This document shows positions 26,842 through 35,355 of a DNA stretch of 64,000 nt, piece after piece. Location: assembly GCF_900101265.1 (NCBI RefSeq), contig NZ_FMZS01000003.1, positions 248,001 to 312,000 of the forward strand, read 5' to 3'. The position numbers and the translations under genes were made by a program. Under the pieces are notes generated by a model that made no database searches, was not told where the DNA came from, and saw only the letters and a list, made by a program, of their open reading frames with translations. Source of the stretch: Massilia sp. PDC64 (GTDB taxonomy: Bacteria; Pseudomonadota; Gammaproteobacteria; Burkholderiales; Burkholderiaceae_D). Position 1 is the stretch's first letter. Every line of letters begins with the position of its first letter.

Positions 26842-27132
26842 CTAAGCACTCACTGGACGGAATGCCCAGTGGGACGCTTCAATTCGGATCGTGTCGCCCG
26901 ATTGCAGTTCTATTTCGAATAGGCCTTCGTGCGGCTGCGCTAAAGAATTGACCGACGAAGACGGCCCCCAACTCTCACGTCGTGGCAGCTCAATGTTCGT
27001 GAACCCCTCAAACACAAGAAGATGAGATGGTAAGCCGACAGGCCTTAAACGCAAGTCACATCGTGCCGCCTCCCAACTGATGTGGATAGCTTCGAGTAAG
27101 GCGTCATGAAGTGGTAGCGAGTCGAAGGTCAT
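26842..27132 (-). CDS. Hypothetical protein, 96 aa
   Basis: A 96-residue cytoplasmic protein starting MTFDSLPLHDALLEAIHISW and continuing with WEAARCDLRL. The pattern of a short amphipathic helix, then strands with C-L-L alternation, recalls small orphan proteins with a LHDA-L-x-I-x-W signature, but I cannot name a family or function. I chose the ATG at 27132; a longer in-frame start at 27204 would include repeat element C and is unlikely. Low GC and repeat-flanked. Confidence 0.55.
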   Translation of the reverse strand: MTFDSLPLHDALLEAIHISWEAARCDLRLRPVGLPSHLLVFEGFTNIELPRRESWGPSSSVNSLAQPHEGLFEIELQSGDTIRIEASHWAFRPVSA

Positions 27133-27166
27133 GTGGCTTCCGACGATAAAGAAAGTTGTCTCCGAT

Positions 27167-27183
27167 GTCCGCTTCTGGCCGGT
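27167..27183. repeat. Single arm of the patch repeat (element C)
   Basis: GTCCGCTTCTGGCCGGT matches the left arm of element A except for one base. No matching right arm follows, so this copy looks truncated. It lies upstream of the gene 26842-27132. Confidence 0.55.
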
Positions 27184-27246
27184 TGCGGACGGTCCGGTCA
27201 GCATAGCAGGCTGCTTAAGCGAAAAATCTCCCGGACTGTCACGAAC

Positions 27247-27272
27247 TTCCGCTTACGACCCATTCCAGACAT
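27247..27272. repeat. Related repeat, element D
   Basis: The core TTCCGCTTACGACCCATTCC is a variant of the same family and closely matches element E. It lies between two small minus-strand genes. Confidence 0.5.
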
Positions 27273-27306
27273 CCAGCAGCGGTTTCTCTAGACCAAAGGC
27301 ATCAAC

Positions 27307-27558
27307 TTAGCGCCGCTTTCCCCAGAATATTTCATATCCGATTGATTTCCTATCAAGGAAACTTGCGAGGTTGGCGAGAAGCCGTCGTCTCCTCGTCTCA
27401 TCACACTCAAAATCAAGCTCCCAGATGAGAAGTCTACCGTCAGCGCCGTATTCGACCGTGGCTGAGACGCTGCCTTCGTCGTCGGTTATGACAACCGTCT
27501 TGCAATACATGTGCAGAGGTTGGGTTTCGATAGTCGGCGTTTTCATTTGCCTAGTCAT
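27307..27558 (-). CDS. Hypothetical protein, 83 aa
   Basis: An 83-residue soluble protein (MTRQMKTPTIETQPL at the start, ending SIGYEIFWGKRR). It contains an acidic segment (VITDDEGSVSATVEYGADG) and an Arg-rich helix. No family is recognised. The ATG at 27558 has GGAG five bases upstream, so it is preferred to an ATG 24 nt earlier. It belongs to the low-GC repeat-separated series. Confidence 0.5.
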   Translation of the reverse strand: MTRQMKTPTIETQPLHMYCKTVVITDDEGSVSATVEYGADGRLLIWELDFECDETRRRRLLANLASFLDRKSIGYEIFWGKRR

Positions 27559-27590
27559 TGCTCCAAATAATCCTCGCTGCACGGTTCGAT

Positions 27591-27656
27591 AGGTCGGCTC
27601 TTGGCAGGTTACAGACCTACCTCGACAGTCCGCTTCCGACCCATACCAGACCTACG
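27591..27656. repeat. Intergenic repeat E of the small-gene patch
   Basis: A left part, AGGTCGGCTCTTGGCAGGTT (27591-27610), and a right part, GTCCGCTTCCGACCCATACC (27628-27647), are related to elements A-D. It separates the 27307-27558 and 27673-28026 genes. Confidence 0.5.
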
Positions 27657-27672
27657 ATGCTGCTTCGCGCTG

Positions 27673-28026
27673 TTAGGTTCGCAGCCAATAGTAGAGGTCG
27701 TACTTTGACGTCATATGTTGAGGATGCGGGCTATCAGCGTCGGAATCTGGAATGGCAACGCGGCGAGCCCAAAGTGGAAACCACCGACTATCACGAACAT
27801 CACTATCGCGAGGTGCTCGTACATTCTTCGACATGGTTCGCTCGCAAGCTCCAAATTGAACGAAGTTGACCTGCGCTTCGATCAGACTACACCTGTTTGG
27901 GCCACCAGCCTGATTGGGGTAGTAGAGCTGAAATACGTCGTCTTCCCAGAAACAAATCGGGCAAATCCCGTATGACCCTGGGTGTTCTTCGAAGACTGCG
28001 TATCCGCAGCATGGGCACGTAAACAT
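27673..28026 (-). CDS. CPCC-type cysteine-rich protein, 117 aa
   Basis: A 117-residue protein opening MFTCPCCGYAVFEEHPGSYG and ICPICFWEDD. Cys4, Cys7, Cys22 and Cys25 would form a zinc knuckle, and the spacing and following QLYYPNQAGGPN match the small CPCC cysteine-rich family. Members often sit alone near variable toxin/immunity loci, but their job is unknown. The ATG at 28026 is preferred; a TTG precedes it directly. It is the most upstream gene of the low-GC patch, next to the GH30 promoter region. Confidence 0.7.
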   Translation of the reverse strand: MFTCPCCGYAVFEEHPGSYGICPICFWEDDVFQLYYPNQAGGPNRCSLIEAQVNFVQFGACERTMSKNVRAPRDSDVRDSRWFPLWARRVAIPDSDADSPHPQHMTSKYDLYYWLRT

Positions 28027-28181
28027 CAATCCTCACTTGTAGGTGATCGTCTGCTCCTGGTCGATAACGGACGGTCGGTATGGCTCAGTGTACGGCTTTG
28101 TTGCCAGCTGGACAAGTCGCCGGGCGCGGGTACATTCAGTGGTTGTTGGGGTAGTCTTTATTCTTCTGTGACGACAGCCTT

Positions 28182-28211
28182 TTGACATCGTGAAACGACG
28201 GGTGGTATAGT
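28182..28211 (+). promoter_or_regulatory. Sigma-70 promoter of the GH30 gene
   Basis: TTGACA (28182-28187), an 18-bp spacer, then TATAGT (28206-28211). Transcription should start near 28218, just before the operator at 28224-28241 and 56 bp before the start codon. Confidence 0.8.
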
Positions 28212-28223
28212 CGTCCGAATTCG

Positions 28224-28241
28224 ATTGGTAACGTTTCCAAT
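28224..28241 (+). promoter_or_regulatory. LacI-family operator upstream of the GH30 gene
   Basis: ATTGGTAACGTTTCCAAT is an 18-bp near-perfect palindrome centred on CG, the layout of LacI/GalR-family operators. It lies right after the predicted transcription start, where a bound repressor would block. The same core (TGGTAACGTT, then CCA) recurs at 59051-59066. No LacI-family gene is in the window. Confidence 0.75.
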
Positions 28242-28273
28242 TGCGCGGCCGATATCACCACACGGGAGACACG

Positions 28274-29752
28274 ATGACGACGAGACGAGAAGCAATGCGG
28301 CTGCTGGGCGCCGCGACACTGGCAGGCGGGCAGGTGGCGGCAGCCGGTCGGACCGCGGCGGCACCCGCGACCGCAGCACCCGTCAGCCGCACCGGCTGGC
28401 AGCTCGTGACGTCCGCGCCGAACGCCGACCGCTTCGCCACGCGCCCGCTCGGCACATTCCAGCCCGCGGGCCAGCCGCCCGAGACGGACATCGCCGTCTT
28501 CGTCGACACGTCGAAGCGCTACCAGGAAGTGTTCGGCTTCGGCGGCGCCGTCACGGACGCCGTCGCCGAGGTCCACGCAACCCTGACGCCCGCGCAGCAG
28601 CAGGCCTTCCTCGCGGCGTATTTCGACCCGCGCGCGGGCCTGGGCTACAACGTCCTGCGCACGACGATCCACAGTTCCGACTTCGGCAGCGGCAGCTACA
28701 CGTACGTGCGCGACGGCGACGCTTCGCTCGCGTCGTTCAGCATCGCGCCGGACCTGAAGCTGCGCGTGCCGCTGCTGCGCGCGGCGCTGGCGGCGGCGCG
28801 CTCGCACGGCACCGACGTGCGCGTGTTCGCGAGCCCGTGGAGCGCGCCGGCGTGGATGAAGTCGAACGACAGCATGCTGGCGGGCGGCAGCCTGCTGCCG
28901 GCATACCGTGACACGTGGGCGCGCTACATCGTGAAGTTCGTGCAGGCGTACGAGCAGGCCGGCATCCCGCTGTGGGGCCTGTCGGTACAGAACGAGCCGA
29001 TGGCGAAGCAGAAGTGGGAATCGATGATCTTCAGCGCGGACGAGGAGACGCGCTTCCTCGGCGACCACCTGGGCCCCGCGCTGAGGGCAGCGGGGCTCGG
29101 TGGCAGGAAGGTCATCGTGTGGGACCACAACCGCGACCTGCTGCCGCAGCGCGCGGCGACCATCCTGGCGGATGCGAAGGCGCGGCCGTACATCTGGGGC
29201 GTCGGCTACCACTGGTACGAGACGTGGGCGGGCGGGGAGCCGATGCACCGGAACGTCGCCGCCGTGCACGCAGCCTGGCCGGACGTGAACCTCCTCATGA
29301 CGGAAGGATGCATCGAGAAATTCGATCCCGCGCGGCTGCAGGACTGGGCCAACGGCGAGCGCTATGGCCGGGAGATGATCGCCGACCTGAACGCGGGCTC
29401 CAGCGGCTGGGTCGACTGGAACATGCTGCTCGACAGCCGCGGCGGCCCGAACCACAAGAACAACTTCTGCTTCGCGCCGCTGCACGCGAGCGACGACGGG
29501 CAACTCGTGTTCACGCCCGTCTACACGGCCATCGGCCACTTCAGCCGCTACATCCGCCCGAAGGCGCGCCGCCTGGGCGCCACGACGAGCCGCAGCACGC
29601 TGGATGCGACGGCGTTCCGCAACACCGACGGACGCCTGGCCGTCGTCGTCATGAACCGCAGCGACCAGCCGCAGCGGTACCGGCTGTTCGTCGACCGGCA
29701 GGAGGTGGCGGTCGAGATTCCGGCAAGGGCGCTGCAGACCATCGTGGGCTGA
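28274..29752 (+). CDS. Glycoside hydrolase family 30 (glucosylceramidase-like), Tat-exported, 492 aa
   Basis: A 492-residue GH30 enzyme (retaining beta-glycosidase; beta-glucosidase, glucosylceramidase or beta-1,6-glucanase activity). The N-terminus MTTRREAMRLLGAATLAGG is a twin-arginine signal. The core has FGFGGAVTDA, FASPWSAPAWMK, the acid/base Glu241 in SVQNEP and the nucleophile Glu344 in LMTEG, with a beta-sandwich at the end. Both catalytic residues are present. The gene stands alone behind a strong promoter and a LacI-type operator, so it is probably induced by a sugar. It probably works in the periplasm on imported glycans or glycolipids. Confidence 0.9.
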   Translation: MTTRREAMRLLGAATLAGGQVAAAGRTAAAPATAAPVSRTGWQLVTSAPNADRFATRPLGTFQPAGQPPETDIAVFVDTSKRYQEVFGFGGAVTDAVAEVHATLTPAQQQAFLAAYFDPRAGLGYNVLRTTIHSSDFGSGSYTYVRDGDASLASFSIAPDLKLRVPLLRAALAAARSHGTDVRVFASPWSAPAWMKSNDSMLAGGSLLPAYRDTWARYIVKFVQAYEQAGIPLWGLSVQNEPMAKQKWESMIFSADEETRFLGDHLGPALRAAGLGGRKVIVWDHNRDLLPQRAATILADAKARPYIWGVGYHWYETWAGGEPMHRNVAAVHAAWPDVNLLMTEGCIEKFDPARLQDWANGERYGREMIADLNAGSSGWVDWNMLLDSRGGPNHKNNFCFAPLHASDDGQLVFTPVYTAIGHFSRYIRPKARRLGATTSRSTLDATAFRNTDGRLAVVVMNRSDQPQRYRLFVDRQEVAVEIPARALQTIVG

Positions 29753-29762
29753 GCTTCGCCAC

Positions 29763-29845
29763 CGTCATCCCCGCGAAGGCGGGAACCGAAGTTCAGCGTA
29801 CCCACCAAGCATGCAAAACTGGGCCCCCGCCTTCGCGGGGCGACG
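29763..29845. repeat. Inverted repeat downstream of the GH30 gene
   Basis: Arms 29763-29783 (CGTCATCCCCGCGAAGGCGG and one more base) and 29824-29845 pair almost perfectly over about 20 bp around a 40-bp loop. The CCCGCGAAGGCGGG core is itself palindromic. This is the common proteobacterial dispersed palindrome type and can act as a terminator. Confidence 0.7.
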
Positions 29846-29996
29846 TTTCCGGCGTGCGTCTCCTGCACGAACGCCGCACTTCAGTTACATTGTGCGGCTA
29901 TACCATCCCATGTCTTAAGACCGGTTCGCGCAGCCCGGCCTTGAAAGTGGGGGTATATGCACTTACATTGGCGTTCCGTATCCACAGGAGATTGTG

Positions 29997-32101
<2,105 letters not shown>

Positions 32102-32105
<4 letters not shown>

Positions 32106-32932
32106 CGCAGCTCCCCATCCTCGGCCAGGGCACCTGGAACATGGGTGAAGACCCGTCCGCCCGCGCGGCCGAGGTGGCCGCGCTGCGACTCGGCCTGGAC
32201 CTCGGCATGACCCTGATCGACACGGCCGAGATGTACGGCGAGGGCGGTGCCGAGGAAGTGGTCGGCGACGCCATCGCCGGCCGCCGCGACGACGTCTACC
32301 TGGTCAGCAAGGTGTATCCGCACAACGCGTCGCGCGCGGGCGTGCGCGCCGCGTGCGAGCGCAGCCTGCGCCGTTTGCGCACCGACCGGCTCGACCTCTA
32401 CCTGCTGCACTGGCGCGGCGGCGTGCCGCTGGCGGAGACGCTGGAGGGGTTCGAACGCCTGCGCGACGAGGGAAAGATCCGAGCCTACGGCGTCTCGAAT
32501 TTCGACACGGACGACATGCTGGAAGCGACCGCGCTGCCGGGCGGCGCGGCCATCGCCGCGAACCAGGTGCTCTACAATCTCGTCCAGCGCGGTATCGAAT
32601 GGGACTTGCTGCCGTGGTGCCGCGAGCGGGGCATCCCCGTGATGGCGTATTCGCCGCTGGAATCGACGCCGGCGGAGCAGCGCCCGCTGCTCACGCGTCC
32701 GCAACTGGGCGAGGTGGCGCGCCGGCACGGTGTCACGCCGGCCCAGGTGGCGCTCGCGTGGCTGCTGCGCCAGGACGGCGTCGTCACGATCCCCAAGGCC
32801 GTGCAACCGGCCCACGTGCGCGCCAACCGCGCGGCGCTGGACCTCGCGCCGCAGCTCACACCGGACGACCTGGCGCTGCTGGACGCGGGCTTTCCGGCAC
32901 CCAGCCGGCGCCGTCCGCTGGCGATGCGCTGA
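32102..32932 (+). CDS. Aldo/keto reductase, 276 aa
   Basis: A 276-residue (alpha/beta)8 NADPH-dependent carbonyl reductase. The catalytic tetrad is visible: Asp40 and Tyr45 ([10 protein letters not shown]), Lys70 (YLVSK) and the His of LYLLHWRGG. The sequence resembles the YeaE/diketogulonate reductase subgroup. The start overlaps the fusA stop (ATGA), an odd pairing that suggests joint translation. Its 3' end overlaps the GGDEF-EAL gene on the opposite strand by 77 bp. Confidence 0.88.
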
Positions 32933-34697
32933 GCGCGGTCCGGTCTTCCGAAAGCCAGTGGACCAGGTCCGGCGCGGCGAGGGGACGGCTGTACAGGTAG
33001 CCCTGTCCCTTGGCGCAATCCTGGGCGCGCACGGCTTGCGCCTGCGCTTCCGTCTCGATGCCTTCGGCCACCGTGTTCATGCCGAGGCTCTGCGCCACCT
33101 TCACCGTCGCCTCGATCAGCACGCGGTGGTGGTGGCTCGTGTCGGCCTGGCTCACGAACGAGCGGTCGATCTTGACAGTGTCCACGGGCAGCTGGTGCAG
33201 GCTGGAGAGCGACGAATACCCCGTGCCGAAATCGTCCAGCGCCAGCGTGACGCCGATGGCCTTCAGTTCGTGCAGGCGCTGCTGCACCTGCTGGTCCTGC
33301 GCGGCCAGGCTTTCCGTCACTTCCAGCTGCAGCTGGTCCGGGCGCATGCCGTTCTGCGCCAGCACGTCGCGCACGATCGCGGGCCAGCCCGGCTCCGCCA
33401 GCTGGGCGCGCGACAGGTTCACGGCGAGGAGCCTCGGCGCCCGTTCGCCCAGGGCGCGCTGCCACGCCCCGAAGTCGCTGCAGGCGCGCCGCAGCACGAA
33501 GTCGCCCAGGGCGCCGATGAGGCCCGATTCCTCCGCCACCGGGATGAATTCGACCGGCGGCACGATGCCGCGCACGGGATGGCGCCAGCGCACGAGCGCT
33601 TCGACGCCGGCGGCGTGGTCGGTGGCGCCGTCCGCGTGCAGACCCACGACGGGCTGGTAGACGACGAACAGCTGGTCGTCGACGAGGGCCTGGCGCAGGT
33701 CCGACTCGATGTCGGCGCGGCGCGCGGCCCGCTCGCGCATCGCCGTCTCGAACGCGACGCAGCGGGCGCCGCCCGCGCGCTTGGCCTCGACCATCGCGAT
33801 GCTGGCGTCGCGCAGCATTTCGCCGGCCGCGGCGCCCGCGTCGCCGCTCCACACGAGGCCCATGCTCACGCGGATGACGACGTCCTGGCCGTCCAGCGTA
33901 TGCGGGCGCGCCAGCGCGTCGAGCAGGCGCGTGGCCACGCGTTCGGCGTCGGCGCGGCTGCGCAGGCCGTCCAATACGACGGCGAATTCGTCCGCGCCGG
34001 TGCGGGCCGCCATCTGGCCCGCGCCCGCGTGCGGATCGATGCGGTCGCTGGGCGGGCGGAGCGCGGCGCGGATGCGCTCGGCGATCTGCACGAGCAGACG
34101 GTCGCCCGTGGCCTGGCCCAGCGCGTCGTTGATTTGGCGGAAGCGGTCGCAATTCATGAACAGCAGCGCAAAGCCGGGATGATGCGCACCGCCATCCGCG
34201 AGTGCCGGCCGGTCCAGCATCTGCTGCAGCTGTTCCAGCACCGCTTCGCGATTGGGCATGCGCGTGAGCGCGTCCGTGCGCGCCTGGCTGCGCAGGCGGC
34301 GCGCGAGGCGGTCCTGCTCGCGCTGCACCTCCGCGGTGGCATCGGTCACGGTGGCCATTAGCCGGGTGCCGTCCAGCTTCAGGACGCTCAGCGACAGCAC
34401 CTGCGCTCCGCCCGGCGCGGCCGCGTCGCCCAGCTGCACGCGCAGGCCTTCGCACACGACGCCTGACGGCGCGTCGACGGCCGCCGTCATCTCGCGCAGC
34501 TGCGGCGCCACGTCCTGCAGCACCGTGAACAGGTTATCGAGGCTGCCGTCGCGGGCGAGCGGCATCAGGAGGCTGGACGACATCGGGTTCAGCATGTCGA
34601 CCGTGCCGTCGAGCCCCGCCTGCACGAGGCCGATGGGCGCGCGGTAGAGAAACTGGACCAGCGCCTCGTAGGCGTCGACCTTGTTCGTGTCGTTCAT
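32856..34697 (-). CDS. PAS-like / degenerate GGDEF / EAL protein, probable c-di-GMP phosphodiesterase, 613 aa
   Basis: A cytoplasmic signalling protein. A PAS-like N-terminal domain (about 10-125; [20 protein letters not shown]) is followed by a GGDEF domain (about 135-320) whose active motif is GADEF (234-238) and whose metal region reads [10 protein letters not shown]. Both depart from consensus, so cyclase activity is doubtful. The EAL domain (about 330-590) is intact: EAL at 366-368, [19 protein letters not shown] (488-496), VKIDRSF and AEGIET. It should hydrolyse c-di-GMP, perhaps regulated by GTP on the GGDEF part. It lies 103 bp downstream of the PYP gene on the same strand. GAGGAGAG precedes the start. 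Confidence 0.9.
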   Translation of the reverse strand: MNDTNKVDAYEALVQFLYRAPIGLVQAGLDGTVDMLNPMSSSLLMPLARDGSLDNLFTVLQDVAPQLREMTAAVDAPSGVVCEGLRVQLGDAAAPGGAQVLSLSVLKLDGTRLMATVTDATAEVQREQDRLARRLRSQARTDALTRMPNREAVLEQLQQMLDRPALADGGAHHPGFALLFMNCDRFRQINDALGQATGDRLLVQIAERIRAALRPPSDRIDPHAGAGQMAARTGADEFAVVLDGLRSRADAERVATRLLDALARPHTLDGQDVVIRVSMGLVWSGDAGAAAGEMLRDASIAMVEAKRAGGARCVAFETAMRERAARRADIESDLRQALVDDQLFVVYQPVVGLHADGATDHAAGVEALVRWRHPVRGIVPPVEFIPVAEESGLIGALGDFVLRRACSDFGAWQRALGERAPRLLAVNLSRAQLAEPGWPAIVRDVLAQNGMRPDQLQLEVTESLAAQDQQVQQRLHELKAIGVTLALDDFGTGYSSLSSLHQLPVDTVKIDRSFVSQADTSHHHRVLIEATVKVAQSLGMNTVAEGIETEAQAQAVRAQDCAKGQGYLYSRPLAAPDLVHWLSEDRTALSASPADGAGWVPESPRPAAPGRPV

Positions 34698-34720
34698 CGT
34701 CTCTCCTCGTCATTCAATGC

Positions 34721-34765
34721 CGGGCGCCGGCGCCCGACGCGGTCGCGGCCCGCCGCCCTGGCGGG
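34721..34765 (-). other. Two GC-rich hairpins between pyp and the GGDEF-EAL gene
   Basis: 34721-34736 is a perfect 16-bp palindrome (CGGGCGCCGGCGCCCG). 34749-34765 forms CCCGCC/GGCGGG with a 5-nt loop. No T-run follows on the minus strand, so these are more likely an mRNA stability or attenuation structure than a full terminator. They may set different levels for the two genes. Confidence 0.4.
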
Positions 34766-34800
34766 CGCAGGCGTCGCCGACGCGCATGTCGTCCCCGTCG

Positions 34801-35187
34801 TCATGCTTTGCGCCGGACCAGCACGTAGCGCACGGGTACGTCCGGCGCCGCCAGCAGCCGCAGGACGACTTTCACGGGACGCATGCGCAAGGTCAGCACG
34901 TAGTCGATGGTGGCGTCGAGTGCCGCGCCGTCGTCCTGGGCATCCTCGAAGCGTTGCGCCACCATGAAGTTGTTGAGGCAGGGTGCGATGCTCGTGAACA
35001 GCGGCAGGCCCAGCACGCGCGGCGGCGTGAGGCCGGCCGCTTCCGATTCCGTGCGGTTGTACTGGCACACATTGGTGTCGTCATCGAAGCCGATGACGCC
35101 GAAATCGAGCCGGTCGAGCTCGTCCTCTGCCAGTCGCGCAAGGCGCGTGTGCAGGTCCGGAGCGGCGAAGGACAGGTCGGCGGTCAT
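34801..35187 (-). CDS. pyp: Photoactive yellow protein (PYP) homologue, 128 aa
   Basis: A single-domain PAS protein of 128 residues that aligns end to end with Halorhodospira halophila PYP (125 residues). Conserved features are DFGVIGFDDDTNVCQYN, Tyr43 and Glu47 (PYP Tyr42 and Glu46, which hold the chromophore phenolate), and Cys70 in SIAPC (PYP Cys69, the thioester site for p-coumarate). PYP Thr50 and Arg52 are replaced by Ala51 and Leu53, which could shift the absorption maximum and photocycle rate. The C-terminal strand is RYVLVRRK. It is a cytoplasmic blue-light sensor. GGAGCACCC precedes the ATG at 35187. The divergent neighbour is the chromophore-activating ligase; the downstream gene is an EAL protein. 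Confidence 0.88.
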   Translation of the reverse strand: MTADLSFAAPDLHTRLARLAEDELDRLDFGVIGFDDDTNVCQYNRTESEAAGLTPPRVLGLPLFTSIAPCLNNFMVAQRFEDAQDDGAALDATIDYVLTLRMRPVKVVLRLLAAPDVPVRYVLVRRKA

Positions 35188-35227
35188 GGGTGCTCCAGTG
35201 GAAGGTAGTGTTGCAGCGAAGAAATGC

Positions 35228-35256
35228 ATAGTGACATGGCGTCATGTCTCTGTCAA
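35228..35256 (-). promoter_or_regulatory. Probable promoter of pyp
   Basis: On the minus strand a consensus TTGACA (35251-35256) is followed after 17 bp by CACTAT (35228-35233), a weak -10. The spacer contains the palindrome at 35233-35248. The weak -10 suggests dependence on an activator or low basal expression. Confidence 0.5.
35233..35248. promoter_or_regulatory. Palindromic operator in the pyp-pcl intergenic region
   Basis: GACATGGCGTCATGTC is a palindrome with 6-bp arms and a 4-bp centre, lying between the -35 and -10 of the pyp promoter. A further half-site CATGTCA is at 35271-35277. The position suggests a dimeric repressor controlling pyp; the regulator is not adjacent. Confidence 0.5.
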
Positions 35257-35298
35257 ATCTATCGTGCGCACATGTCACATTGCCGCGTCCGTACGCAT

Positions 35299-35327
35299 TT
35301 GACAGCGACGCGCGGGCCCGTCATAGT
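35299..35327 (+). promoter_or_regulatory. Promoter of the PYP-type coumarate ligase gene
   Basis: TTGACA (35299-35304), a 17-bp spacer and CATAGT (35322-35327), 28 bp before the start codon at 35356. The short leader has no strong ribosome site. Confidence 0.6.
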
Positions 35328-35355
35328 CGGCCCGCTTCGGCAATGACGAAAGACC

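Noticed and set aside
26195-27656. Integron attC sites in the small-gene patch
   Set aside because: The repeats are inverted and intergenic, but lack paired RYYYAAC/GTTRRRY core sites and no integrase is present in the window.
27558-27869. A 103-codon plus-strand frame in the small-gene patch
   Set aside because: It runs across repeat E and antisense to the CPCC gene, has no ribosome site and shows no protein-like pattern.
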